Part shown: piece by piece, positions 8,827 through 16,711 of the stretch | Numbering within the stretch: the first letter of the stretch is position 1 | How the letters are laid out: every line of letters starts with the position of its first letter | NCBI GenBank assembly: GCA_937138495.1 | Contig: CAKZPE010000066.1 | Span: 1-64,000, forward strand | Origin: an uncultured Oceanospirillaceae bacterium | Lineage (GTDB): Bacteria; Pseudomonadota; Gammaproteobacteria; Pseudomonadales; Balneatricaceae | DNA length: 64,000 bases | Direction: 5' to 3' | Notes under the pieces: generated by a model | Told to the model about the DNA's origin: nothing | What the model saw: only the letters and a program-made list of their open reading frames with translations | The model's database searches: none | Made by a program: the position numbers and the translations under genes

Positions 8827-9558
8827 TTAGCCGTCCAGGTTGTGCCAGTGGGAAGCCCGCTGGCGCATTTTCGGTTCCGGCTGCTTCAGGTCGGGCCTCA
8901 GACTGAAATGAGGCTGGCCTTTCTGATAAATACGCAGGTGGAACGGCGTATTTATATGACTGACCGGCCGCACCTGCCACTCATGGGGTGCATCCAGCAA
9001 ATCTAACAGTAAAGTTTTAGGGCTGATAACACTGCCGCCGGCGCTCGGTCCGTTCTTGCCGGGTAAAGCCAGTTGCAGATTGTCCAGATGACTGAACTGC
9101 TGATTGGCCAGTAACCGGCAGACGCCCGCGATATTCCAGACATCCGGTAAGCGCTGCAGGGGGCTGAGCAATCCCATGTGAGAAGGCGAGACAATGTTCT
9201 TATCTTTAGAGAAGAATTTTCTTACAGTCAGGTCCGTATGGGCTTTCAGTAACGAGTTGTCCCGGACGTTACCGTTAAAATCCACCTGATTCAGGCCATC
9301 AAGCATCATTTGCAAATTAAAATCGCAGGCCTTGATAAAACGCCAGGCCGGCTCCATTGTCGTACGGGAACCAATGCTGTATTTCAGAGCGGCTTTGCCA
9401 TTGCGGGTTTTGCCTTCCAGTAAGGTAATCAGCAGGTAGGTGGTCTGAAAGTCTACCAGCGCTTCCGGAGACGCAATAAAGCAATACGGCTGTTCCCGCT
9501 GGCAAAAGCTGATCCAGGCATCGCGGTCATTCAGATGAGGCAGGTGGCGGATATTCAT
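8827..9558 (-). CDS. Hypothetical protein convergent to mksB
   Basis: From ATG 9558 (minus strand) this is 243 residues; a TTG at 9576 would add six. I do not recognise the family. It is soluble, with no signal peptide or membrane segment, mixed alpha/beta in character and rich in Leu, Asn and His. The centre has KYSIGSRTTMEPAWRFIKAC, and the C-terminal part is basic (KQPEPKMRQRASHWHNLDG). It is too short and lacks the features of a TOPRIM nuclease, so it should not be taken for MksG/JetD. It converges on mksB, with 32 bases between stops. Its 5' end abuts the promoter region of the divergent small gene at 9618. Confidence 0.6.
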   Translation of the reverse strand: MNIRHLPHLNDRDAWISFCQREQPYCFIASPEALVDFQTTYLLITLLEGKTRNGKAALKYSIGSRTTMEPAWRFIKACDFNLQMMLDGLNQVDFNGNVRDNSLLKAHTDLTVRKFFSKDKNIVSPSHMGLLSPLQRLPDVWNIAGVCRLLANQQFSHLDNLQLALPGKNGPSAGGSVISPKTLLLDLLDAPHEWQVRPVSHINTPFHLRIYQKGQPHFSLRPDLKQPEPKMRQRASHWHNLDG

Positions 9559-9589
9559 TGATAGCGGGATATTCAAACGACAGTATAAT
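9558..9589 (+). promoter_or_regulatory. Candidate promoter for the 9618 gene
   Basis: A perfect TATAAT (9584-9589) lies 29 bases upstream of the ATG at 9618. The best -35-like hexamer is TTGATA (9558-9563), at a wide 20-base spacing that overlaps the start of the minus-strand gene. Confidence 0.4.
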
Positions 9590-9617
9590 CACCGCAGTAT
9601 ACCAAGTTGGAGACTCT

Positions 9618-9974
9618 ATGAAATTAATTAATCGTTCGGCGTTTTCATTGTTGCCGAAACAGCCCTTTGCTGACTGGGCTAACAACCTGGCGGCGGATGA
9701 ACTGAATGCGCCAATGACTCTGGCAGATCACCGCCGGGAAGCCAGTGTGTACATGGTGGATGAGTTTCAGGATGAAACCGATATCAGCCGGTTGTTGCAA
9801 CAACACTTTGCCGCCATGTTTGAGAATGAACTGGCGGCCTGGGATGAGTTCGGTGATGACTGGCCGGCGGAGCGCGGCTTTGACGCGTTTCAGCAATGGT
9901 TTGATGTGACGCCTCAGGTGATCGCGGTAGACCTGTCTGCACAACCGTTAATGCTGGCACCGTTAACTGACTGA
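9618..9974 (+). CDS. Small acidic hypothetical protein
   Basis: The start is taken as ATG 9618 because GGAG (9609-9612) sits at good spacing; upstream in-frame ATGs overlap the divergent gene and lack a ribosome binding site. The product has 118 residues (MKLINRSAFSLLPKQPF...). It is acidic and Asp/Glu/Trp-rich (ENELAAWDEFGDDWPAE), with no membrane segment or cysteine. The style is that of short conserved cytoplasmic proteins in gammaproteobacteria, but I cannot name a family. It is followed by the DUF3422 gene 57 bases on and may be co-transcribed with it. Confidence 0.6.
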   Translation: MKLINRSAFSLLPKQPFADWANNLAADELNAPMTLADHRREASVYMVDEFQDETDISRLLQQHFAAMFENELAAWDEFGDDWPAERGFDAFQQWFDVTPQVIAVDLSAQPLMLAPLTD

Positions 9975-10031
9975 TTCTGCATTGCTAATCCTCAACAGTT
10001 TAGCTTTTTCCGGGCCGGTGGCTCAGGTAAA

Positions 10032-11417
10032 ATGCTGGCAGACGCCAGTAGTGAGTTGATTCAATCCATGACTATGCAATTTTCTGCCAAAGACCGATTA
10101 TCCGAACATCCGTTGCGGCAAGAGCTGTATGCCGAAATGCACTCCCGCCCTTTCCGGGTGATTGAGACCCCGGCACGGATCAGCCATCTGGTGATCATGT
10201 GTGACGAAACGCAGAAAAAATCTCAGTATCAGCATTTGCTCAGACTCTGTGAAACCTATGGTGCAGACGCGCCGGATCAGGACGTCGCATTTTTCCAGAT
10301 GGATCTGAACGGTTTGCAGATGCGCCGTGAAAAGCACCTTGAGTTTATCGCCTACACCTTTACCAGCCGTTGTGATGATGCAGAAGCGCCTTTTGCCCAC
10401 AGTTGTGTCGGAGGCTTACCGGAAGCCTGGCTGGCCGGGCTTGAAGGTCAGATAATTACGGCCTTTCATGTCACGGTGCTGGATGTGGCAGAATCCGGTG
10501 AGCCGGATATCCCGCAGGTGAAGCAATATTTTGATGATATGCGCCTGATTGGCAGCCAGCCCTCACAGGGCGCTGTGCAGGTCTGGACTACCTATCAGCT
10601 GCATGATGATGGTTATGGCCGCTTTCTGGTCTATAACCGGGAGATGAGTGCCAGCCAGCTAGGCCGTCTGGTGCAGCGTCTGGTGGAAATTGAAACCTAC
10701 CGTTTAATGACCCTGCTGGGGTTACCGCTGGCCCGCTCGATCAGCCCGCAACTGCGGCAGATGGACCTTCGGCTGGCTGAGCTGACCCAGACTCTGGCAC
10801 AGGGCGAACAACAGGAAAGGTTTGATGATGCCCAGGATCTGCTGGGGCGTCTCACGGACATTGCCTCTCAGGTTGAAGCGTACCGCGCTCAGTCAACGTT
10901 TCGGTTTAATGCGACCCAGGCCTATCAGGCCATCATGTTCAATAACATTGATGAGCTGCGTGAGGATGAGGTTTCCGGCCACCTGACGTTACAGGAATTC
11001 ATCGGCCGAAGGGTTGGCCCGGCGGTTAAAACCTGTGAATCGGTTGCCGCCCGTCTGGAAGACTTATCCCGCCGGATAGACCGGGTTAGTGACATGCTGC
11101 GAACCCAGGTTGACCTGTCGATTCAGGGGCAGAATCAGGAACTGCTGAGTTCTATGGACCGGCGTTCGAAAATTCAGCTGATGATGCAGCATACCGTGGA
11201 AGGTTTATCGGTTGCCGCAATCAGTTATTACACCATCGGGCTGGTTAAAATTTTTCTTGGGGTGCTCTACGATCAGGGCATCTCATTTGATAAAAGTCTG
11301 GCGCTCGGGATCTCCATGCCACTGGTCATTATAGTGGTGGCCTGGCTGACCCGGCGTATTCATTCGAAATTTAATAAACTGGCTGACGACCCGGATGCCC
11401 GGTCAGGTCAGGGATAA
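10032..11417 (+). CDS. DUF3422 family membrane protein
   Basis: A 461-residue protein with the DUF3422 pattern. The N-terminus carries HPLRQELYAEMHSRPF, then a mixed alpha/beta domain and long charged helices from ~residue 220 to 390. Two predicted membrane helices lie near the C-terminus (around VAAISYYTIGLVKIFLGVL and SLALGISMPLVIIVVAWL), with a short basic cytoplasmic tail. The biochemical role of the family is not established. The start is ATG 10032, with AGG about nine bases upstream; ATG 10068 (MTMQFSAKDR) is a plausible alternative. The stop is nine bases before bolA, so the pair probably forms an operon. Confidence 0.75.
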   Translation: MLADASSELIQSMTMQFSAKDRLSEHPLRQELYAEMHSRPFRVIETPARISHLVIMCDETQKKSQYQHLLRLCETYGADAPDQDVAFFQMDLNGLQMRREKHLEFIAYTFTSRCDDAEAPFAHSCVGGLPEAWLAGLEGQIITAFHVTVLDVAESGEPDIPQVKQYFDDMRLIGSQPSQGAVQVWTTYQLHDDGYGRFLVYNREMSASQLGRLVQRLVEIETYRLMTLLGLPLARSISPQLRQMDLRLAELTQTLAQGEQQERFDDAQDLLGRLTDIASQVEAYRAQSTFRFNATQAYQAIMFNNIDELREDEVSGHLTLQEFIGRRVGPAVKTCESVAARLEDLSRRIDRVSDMLRTQVDLSIQGQNQELLSSMDRRSKIQLMMQHTVEGLSVAAISYYTIGLVKIFLGVLYDQGISFDKSLALGISMPLVIIVVAWLTRRIHSKFNKLADDPDARSGQG

Positions 11418-11426
11418 AGGTGTGAA

Positions 11427-11741
11427 ATGACACAAACAATCGCCACGCAGATTGAGGCAATGCTGCGTGATTCGCTAAACGTAAACCAGCTGTATATTGA
11501 AAATGAAAGCCATATGCACAGTGGCCCGGCAACTGACAGCCACTTTAAAGTGGCCATTGTGTCCGATGACTTCACCGGTAAGCGTGTGGTTGCCCGTCAC
11601 CAGGCGGTTTATAAAGCCGTCGACAGTCTCATGAACAATCCGATTCATGCGTTCTCAATGCACCTGTATACCCAACAGGAATGGACCGATAAAAACGGTG
11701 AAATTCCGTTATCGCCTAACTGCATGGGCGGTTCAAAATAG
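11427..11741 (+). CDS. bolA: BolA family protein
   Basis: This 104-residue protein has the BolA signature ESHMHSGPATDSHFKVAIVSDDFTGKRVVARHQAVY, including the conserved His residues and the FTGKRxVxRH motif. It ends in a typical HLYTQQEW block. BolA proteins partner with monothiol glutaredoxins in Fe-S cluster trafficking, and in E. coli BolA also affects morphology under stress. The AAGGTG ribosome binding site precedes the ATG. BolA is favoured over IbaG because of the RHQAVYKAV stretch and the C-terminal SPNCMGG, which resembles E. coli BolA's ASPPCRG. Confidence 0.85.
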   Translation: MTQTIATQIEAMLRDSLNVNQLYIENESHMHSGPATDSHFKVAIVSDDFTGKRVVARHQAVYKAVDSLMNNPIHAFSMHLYTQQEWTDKNGEIPLSPNCMGGSK

Positions 11742-11853
11742 GCATTTATGCTGTTTCAGAACCGGCGTGCAGATTGTTGATGAGCATCAATGTTTTTCTT
11801 TGGCGACGGCGCGATAGTTAAGTCATCAAAAGCCTCAGTAAAGGGAACCAAAG

Positions 11854-12099
11854 ATGAGCATTGAGCACCACGATCTGATCCATGAACTGCCGGAGTATCG
11901 TCAGCGTATCCATGACTTAAAGATGAGTAATACGCATTTTTCCCGACTATTTGACGAATACCATGATGTCACCAAAGAAGTTGAGCGTATGGAAACACTC
12001 ACCGAACCGGTCTGCACCGAAACGGAAAATGCCCGGAAAGCGAAGCGCCTGCACCTGAAAGATCAGCTGTTCGCCATGCTGACTGCTGAGCCGGCATAA
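11854..12099 (+). CDS. DUF465 (YdcH-like) small protein
   Basis: An 81-residue protein with the DUF465 layout. HDLIHELPEYRQRIHDLKMSNTHFSRLFDEYH is followed by EVERME and a basic helix (ENARKAKRLHLKDQLFAML). The product is almost entirely helical and coiled-coil-like; its function is unknown. AGGGA lies just upstream of the ATG. It stands apart from bolA by 112 bases and is closed by its own terminator, so it may be monocistronic. Confidence 0.8.
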   Translation: MSIEHHDLIHELPEYRQRIHDLKMSNTHFSRLFDEYHDVTKEVERMETLTEPVCTETENARKAKRLHLKDQLFAMLTAEPA

Positions 12100-12132
12100 C
12101 ACACAAATACGCCGAATTCTGAATTCGTTATC

Positions 12133-12158
12133 AAACCCGCTTTATTGCGGGTTTTTTT
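12133..12158 (+). terminator. Rho-independent terminator
   Basis: An eight-base stem, AAACCCGC / GCGGGTTT, has a TTTATT loop and a run of seven T. It lies 34 bases after the DUF465 stop. Confidence 0.85.
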
Positions 12159-12204
12159 ATATTTATAGTGTCTGTAAAGGTTATCTGTTTTTGTAGGATT
12201 ATTA

Positions 12205-13989
12205 ATGCATTCAAGCGGTTACAACTGGCGTTATATTTTTTCAATCGCCCGCGAATATAAGCCGGAACTGATCAAGGCAAATCTGATCGCATTACTGGCA
12301 ACCATTGCCAGTGTCCCTTTGCCTCTGTTAATGCCGCTGTTGGTAGATGAAGTGTTGCTGGGCCAGCCGGCGACTCTGGTGGAAATCTGTCAGCAGCTGT
12401 TTCCTGAATCCTGGCAGGGCGCAGTACTTTATATCACCGCGATACTGGTGCTGACGATAATCCTTCGCTGCATCGCGTTAGTGCTGAACGTCTGGCAGGG
12501 CCGTCAGTTTACCCATATATCCAAGGAAGTGGTCTTTCGGATCCGTCAGGGCCTGTTGCAAAAGCTCAAGCGTATATCCATGGCGAAATACGAAACCCTG
12601 GGCAGTGGCAAGGTCAGCAATCACTTTGTTGTGGATCTGGATACCATTGATCAGTTTGTCGGCACCTCACTGAGTAAGCTGTTGCTGGCCGGGCTGACAA
12701 TCGTAGGCACCGCCGTGGTGTTGATGTGGATGCACTGGCAGCTCGCACTGTTTATCCTGTTGCTGAACCCCATTGTTGTGTACTTCACTATGGTGCTGGG
12801 GAAACGGGTTAAAGAACTGAAGAAAGACGAAAATGCTGCTTACGGTGCATTTCAGAGTTCCCTGATAGAAGTACTGGAAGGCATTTACCAGATCCGCGCA
12901 GCAAACCGTGAAAAGCATTATCTCCAGCGCTTACAGGGACAGGCCGAAGAGGTTCGGGACCGCTCAGTTGCCTTTGGCTGGCGCAGTGAAGCTGCCGGCC
13001 GGTTCAGCTTTATGGTTTTTCTGGTGGGGTTCGACCTGTTCCGGGCATTATCGATGCTGATGGTAGTGTTTTCGGATCTGAGTATCGGTGAAATGATGGC
13101 GGTGTTTGGCTATCTCTGGTTCATGATGGGGCCGGTGCAGGAATTGTTAGGTATTCAGTATGCGTACTACAGCGCGAATGCTGCGTTATCCCGCATCAAC
13201 GAACTGCAAAATCTGGAAGAAGAGCCGGATTATCCACATCTGGAAAATCCATTCACCCAGCGAGAATCCATTGGCATTGAAGTTGAAAACATTTACTTCG
13301 GATATCTGCCTGATCAGGAAGTCCTTAAGGGGCTGACCTTAACCATTGAGCCGGGACAGAAAATCGCCTTAGTGGGCGCCAGTGGTGGCGGTAAGTCGAC
13401 GCTGGTACAGATACTGCTGGGGCTGTATCCGATCCGTAGCGGTGCAATCCGCTATGATGGCGTGCCGGTAGAACAGATTGGATTTGATCTAATTCGTGAA
13501 AATGTTGTCACAGTGTTACAGCAGCCGATGTTGTTTAACGATACCGTCAGAGGCAACCTGACACTGGGTCGCCGGTTTGATGATGATAAGCTCTGGCAGG
13601 CACTGGAAATAGCTCAGCTAAAAGCGTTTGTCGAAGAGCTTGACGACAAGCTGGATGCGCTGGTGGGGCGTCAGGGTGTGCGGTTATCCGGCGGGCAGCG
13701 GCAGCGTTTGGCAATTGCCCGAATGGTACTTTCTGATCCGAAAGTGGTCATTTTGGATGAAGCAACATCGGCGCTGGATGCGCAAACTGAATTTGAAGTG
13801 CTCTCGGCGCTGGAAACCTTTCTTTCTGGCAGAACGACAATTATCGTGGCACACCGGTTAAGTGCAGTGAAACAGGCTGACCGGGTGTACGTGTTTGAAG
13901 ACGGACAGATCAGTGAGCAGGGCGAGCATCAGGACCTGCTACAGCAGGACGGCCTGTACGCTAAACTGTATGGGCAACACCAGCACTGA
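12205..13989 (+). CDS. ABC exporter, fused membrane and ATPase domains (MsbA-like)
   Basis: A 594-residue half-transporter. Residues ~20-320 hold six hydrophobic segments of a type I exporter fold, and residues ~355-590 form the ATPase. Walker A is GASGGGKS at 391-398, Q-loop VLQQP, ABC signature LSGGQ at 494-498, Walker B ILDEA with Asp518-Glu519, then the SALD D-loop and the H-loop His in VAHRLS. It should work as a homodimer exporting a hydrophobic or lipid-linked substrate; the actual substrate cannot be told. AGGATTATTA precedes the ATG. Lying between a terminator and slyB, it is probably a single-gene unit. Confidence 0.85.
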   Translation: MHSSGYNWRYIFSIAREYKPELIKANLIALLATIASVPLPLLMPLLVDEVLLGQPATLVEICQQLFPESWQGAVLYITAILVLTIILRCIALVLNVWQGRQFTHISKEVVFRIRQGLLQKLKRISMAKYETLGSGKVSNHFVVDLDTIDQFVGTSLSKLLLAGLTIVGTAVVLMWMHWQLALFILLLNPIVVYFTMVLGKRVKELKKDENAAYGAFQSSLIEVLEGIYQIRAANREKHYLQRLQGQAEEVRDRSVAFGWRSEAAGRFSFMVFLVGFDLFRALSMLMVVFSDLSIGEMMAVFGYLWFMMGPVQELLGIQYAYYSANAALSRINELQNLEEEPDYPHLENPFTQRESIGIEVENIYFGYLPDQEVLKGLTLTIEPGQKIALVGASGGGKSTLVQILLGLYPIRSGAIRYDGVPVEQIGFDLIRENVVTVLQQPMLFNDTVRGNLTLGRRFDDDKLWQALEIAQLKAFVEELDDKLDALVGRQGVRLSGGQRQRLAIARMVLSDPKVVILDEATSALDAQTEFEVLSALETFLSGRTTIIVAHRLSAVKQADRVYVFEDGQISEQGEHQDLLQQDGLYAKLYGQHQH

Positions 13990-14078
13990 GGCTGTGCGGC
14001 TTAAAGCACGCGAAAACAGTTAAAAGCAGGTTAAGCAATGTTTTGTTACATTGGCGGGATCAGCTATTTGGAGGCAAC

Positions 14079-14095
14079 CCCGATACAGAGTCGGG
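14079..14095 (+). promoter_or_regulatory. Small leader hairpin upstream of slyB-like gene
   Basis: CCCGA (14079-14083) and TCGGG (14091-14095) can pair around a seven-base loop, just before the AGGT ribosome binding site at 14101. It could modulate translation or mRNA stability. The stem is short, so this is tentative. Confidence 0.25.
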
Positions 14096-14109
14096 ATGCG
14101 AGGTAAGTT

Positions 14110-14571
14110 ATGAATAAGATTTTAGTGGCAACAGTGCTGGCAGCATCCGTAATGTTACAGGGCTGTGCATCATCACTGACCGGTGATACTTACTCGCGAA
14201 GTGAAGCGCGCAAAGTTCAGCAGGTTCAGTATGGCCAGGTACTTTCTGTGACACCTGTCGTTATCGAAGGCCGCACCAACAGCCCGCTGGGTGCCGGTGC
14301 CGGTGCTGTTATTGGCGGTATTGGCGGCAGTAAAATCGGTGGTGGCTCCGGCCGGACCATTGCGACCGTATTGGGTGCCGTTGCCGGTGGCGTAGTTGGC
14401 CAGCAGGCAGAAGAAAAGCTAACCCGCAAACAGGGCCAGGAAATTACTGTTGAACTGGAAAGCCGCCGGATCATTTCCGTGGTTCAGGAAGTCAGCGGTA
14501 ACGGTATCTTCCAGGCCGGTGACCGGGTCCGGGTACTGGGTCAGGGTGGTACCGCCCGTATTGTTCGCTAA
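14110..14571 (+). CDS. slyB: SlyB/Pcp-like outer-membrane lipoprotein
   Basis: This 153-residue lipoprotein has a signal peptide ending in the lipobox LQGC, with lipidated Cys19 followed by Ala (outer-membrane sorting). A glycine-zipper hairpin at residues ~60-100 (GAGAGAVIGGIGG... VLGAVAGGVVG) and a C-terminal beta-rich domain (QEITVELESRR, FQAGDRVRVLG) match the SlyB family. Length is close to E. coli SlyB. SlyB-type proteins stabilise the outer membrane under stress and in E. coli respond to PhoPQ; no PhoP box was sought successfully here. It stands alone, with a small hairpin in its leader. Confidence 0.85.
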   Translation: MNKILVATVLAASVMLQGCASSLTGDTYSRSEARKVQQVQYGQVLSVTPVVIEGRTNSPLGAGAGAVIGGIGGSKIGGGSGRTIATVLGAVAGGVVGQQAEEKLTRKQGQEITVELESRRIISVVQEVSGNGIFQAGDRVRVLGQGGTARIVR

Positions 14572-14580
14572 TGTAAATAA

Positions 14581-15354
14581 TTAAATGGTTAAATGCTGCA
14601 TTCGCTCATTTAACCATTCTCCTTTCGAGCTGATAAGGTCATCAATAACCTGTGAGTACGTTCTATCCTTTAACCGGTTTCTGCTACGAAAAGTCAGACA
14701 GAGGTTAGCGGCATAAATTGGATGTGCAAAGTGCTGACAGAATATGTCCAGAGCAGGGCCTGATCTGGCAATAATATTCTGTGTCAGTAACGGGCTGAAC
14801 AGGCCCATTGAGTGAATATGATCAATGGGGTAGTAATGATTTACTGCGCTTAAAAAATCAGTACCAACCAGTGTATGTCGGAATTCTTCTCTGCTTTTTA
14901 TCATGTTCATGCAACTCTCAATATAGAAAGGTAAAAAGTGATTACCTTTATCCATATACATGACGGCGTTATTTACCCTTCGCTGCATTTTTAGTTGCTG
15001 ATTACGATCTGACCATACATATACTTCCCGACTGAAAGAGTATCCCTGATGTTGGGGGAGTTGAAAGTTCTCCTGATCAAAAATAACGACATCAGCATCT
15101 ATCCATATTGCCCGGTCAAACTCTTTGTCGAGGTATTCTCTGGCCAGGTTAAGCCGGGCCAGATCAGATACGAGATGAATCTGACTATTTACTTTCTGGC
15201 GGTACCAGTCCGGGACCTTGTTAAATAGTTCATCATCGATGAAAACGTAATCGTACTGATTCTTTGCAGCCCAGGTTTTGACAGTATCCATACAGACATT
15301 TATCCAGTTGGGTACGTCATGTGTCCGGAAAGACTGGTATACGATAGTTTTCAT
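14581..15354 (-). CDS. Glycosyltransferase with DxD motif (GT-A type)
   Basis: A 257-residue cytoplasmic glycosyltransferase. The N-terminus KTIVYQSFR is the first strand of a nucleotide-sugar fold. SDLARLNLAREYLD is the helix before AIWIDADVVIF, whose Asp86-Ala-Asp88 should bind metal and sugar nucleotide. This layout resembles GT8/GT32-like transferases of capsule and O-antigen loci; the sugar cannot be inferred. It lies 18 bases downstream of the minus-strand sulfotransferase and is probably co-transcribed with it. Confidence 0.7.
   Translation of the reverse strand: MKTIVYQSFRTHDVPNWINVCMDTVKTWAAKNQYDYVFIDDELFNKVPDWYRQKVNSQIHLVSDLARLNLAREYLDKEFDRAIWIDADVVIFDQENFQLPQHQGYSFSREVYVWSDRNQQLKMQRRVNNAVMYMDKGNHFLPFYIESCMNMIKSREEFRHTLVGTDFLSAVNHYYPIDHIHSMGLFSPLLTQNIIARSGPALDIFCQHFAHPIYAANLCLTFRSRNRLKDRTYSQVIDDLISSKGEWLNERMQHLTI
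14584..14618. terminator. Inverted repeat at the slyB / glycosyltransferase convergence
   Basis: AATGGTTAAATG (14584-14595) and CATTTAACCATT (14607-14618) are perfect 12-base inverted copies around an 11-base loop, lying between two convergent genes and inside the 3' end of the minus-strand one. It may be a bidirectional terminator. The stem is A/T-rich and there is no clean T tract on the plus strand. Confidence 0.4.
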
Positions 15355-15372
15355 TCTGAATGTTCTAATCCT

Positions 15373-15987
15373 TTAGTAAACGTAATTGAATCTGCTGATA
15401 TCTTCTTGGTACATGTCAGCAACCCATTTTCTGGAAAAATCTGTATAGCAATCCTGATACGCTTGCAGATGATTGCGGCTGGCATTAACGTGAGGAAGCA
15501 GTGATGTTTCCAGGCCAAGTTTTTCAGCGACTACTGTAAAATCGTCCTGCAGGTTTTCAAAGCGGCCGATGAAGTCGACGTTGTGATCTTTACTGAAGAA
15601 ATGACTCTGTGGAATCAGGTGTCGGTAGTTGTCACTCATACCCGCTTTAGGTAAATGATAACGGATGAAATCATCCAGACTGAATTGATTATCATAGCCC
15701 CTGTATTTGTATTCTGATACCAGTCTGTCCCAGGGGTTTCTGACAAAGGTAAACTTAAAATAACGGCTGAATAGTTCAGGGCTTATATAGCCGCAGTTTA
15801 CATATTCATCCGCTGTTAAATGCGCCAGGCGTTCCGGGCCTTTAGATGGGTCCGGATTGTACTTCAGTAAGAGTGGTGCCCTTTCTTCCCAGCTCAAACT
15901 GAGGCTGTTGAGAAACATGTGCTCAATACTTTGGCCAGCAGTTTTAGGTATATGAATAAAAAGGCATTTATGATGATGGCTGAGCAT
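15373..15987 (-). CDS. Sulfotransferase family 2 protein
   Basis: A 204-residue protein with both PAPS-binding signatures. HIPKTAGQS (from residue 12) is the 5'-phosphosulfate loop, and RNPWDR at 83-88 in FKFTFVRNPWDRLVSEY is the 3'-phosphate site. IGRFENLQDDF is also typical. Family members resemble carbohydrate (heparan or chondroitin-type) sulfotransferases, and bacterial ones sulfate exopolysaccharide, Nod-factor-like or glycolipid acceptors. It is the first gene of a minus-strand pair with the glycosyltransferase, and is divergent from a second, different sulfotransferase. Confidence 0.8.
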   Translation of the reverse strand: MLSHHHKCLFIHIPKTAGQSIEHMFLNSLSLSWEERAPLLLKYNPDPSKGPERLAHLTADEYVNCGYISPELFSRYFKFTFVRNPWDRLVSEYKYRGYDNQFSLDDFIRYHLPKAGMSDNYRHLIPQSHFFSKDHNVDFIGRFENLQDDFTVVAEKLGLETSLLPHVNASRNHLQAYQDCYTDFSRKWVADMYQEDISRFNYVY

Positions 15988-16082
15988 TTAACATACTCTG
16001 AAAGAAGAATAATTTATTCGGATATCATAACATTGTACTTTGAGATGGAAATCGTATTTCGAGTTAAAAAGGGAGAAATATT

Positions 16083-16676
16083 CTGAGCAAAGTATTTATT
16101 CTCGGGTTACCCCGTACCGGTACAACAAGTATGTGTGTATTGTTTTTGAAAATGGGATTTCGGACGGCGCATTGCGTGTATACGCAAAAGAGTATGGATG
16201 TTGCTCAGGTGATAGCTGATACCCCGGTTTTTGCTGATTATCAGTTGCTGGATAAACAATACCCAGATTCAAAATTTATTTATCTGGATAGGGACATTGA
16301 GTCCTGGGTCAGGTCAGTAAAGAGCTTGTTAAGGCAGATGTCTGAACCGTTAATATATAATCGCGGTAATTTTCCAGAAGAAGTTAAGCGATGTTACCGG
16401 GCTGTTTTCGGTGAGCTGACTTTAGAAAATTATCAAAATGATGAGTATCTGAGAACGTGTTTCAGTAGACATAAACAGGCTTGTCTCGAGTATTTTAAAG
16501 ACCGGCCCGAAAGTCTGTTAGTTATTGAGCTGGCTAATGATGATGACTTTCCGCGTGTTTTTAAGTTTGTGGGTTATCCTTCCCGGGCTGGAGCGTTTCC
16601 GCGTTTTAATGCAAAAGGTCAGGTCACTGACTGGGATCGGGTGCGCAGTGAGCTTAAAATTTCACCGGGGCTGTAA
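16083..16676 (+). CDS. Sulfotransferase family protein, apparent CTG start
   Basis: The first ATG in frame is at 16131. Starting there would cut off the PAPS-binding P-loop GLPRTGTTS, which is encoded directly upstream. The frame is open from 16068, and a GGGAG (16071-16075) lies seven bases before CTG AGC AAA GTA at 16083, which reads (M)SKVFILGLPRTGTTS. No ATG, GTG or TTG is available, so CTG (or ATT 16080) seems to be used, unless the base is an error. The product is 197 residues. IYLDRDIESWVRSV resembles the 3'-phosphate motif. The C-terminus LLVIELANDDDF and the downstream text match small bacterial sulfotransferases. A glycosyltransferase follows 35 bases on. Confidence 0.7.
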   Translation: MSKVFILGLPRTGTTSMCVLFLKMGFRTAHCVYTQKSMDVAQVIADTPVFADYQLLDKQYPDSKFIYLDRDIESWVRSVKSLLRQMSEPLIYNRGNFPEEVKRCYRAVFGELTLENYQNDEYLRTCFSRHKQACLEYFKDRPESLLVIELANDDDFPRVFKFVGYPSRAGAFPRFNAKGQVTDWDRVRSELKISPGL

Positions 16677-16711
16677 GCCTGAGAATTGTTCCGGATAAGG
16701 ATACTTGTAAG

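Noticed and set aside
11778..11801. Terminator after bolA
   Set aside because: The TTGAT/ATCAA stem is only five A/T-rich pairs, followed by an interrupted T run; too weak to list.
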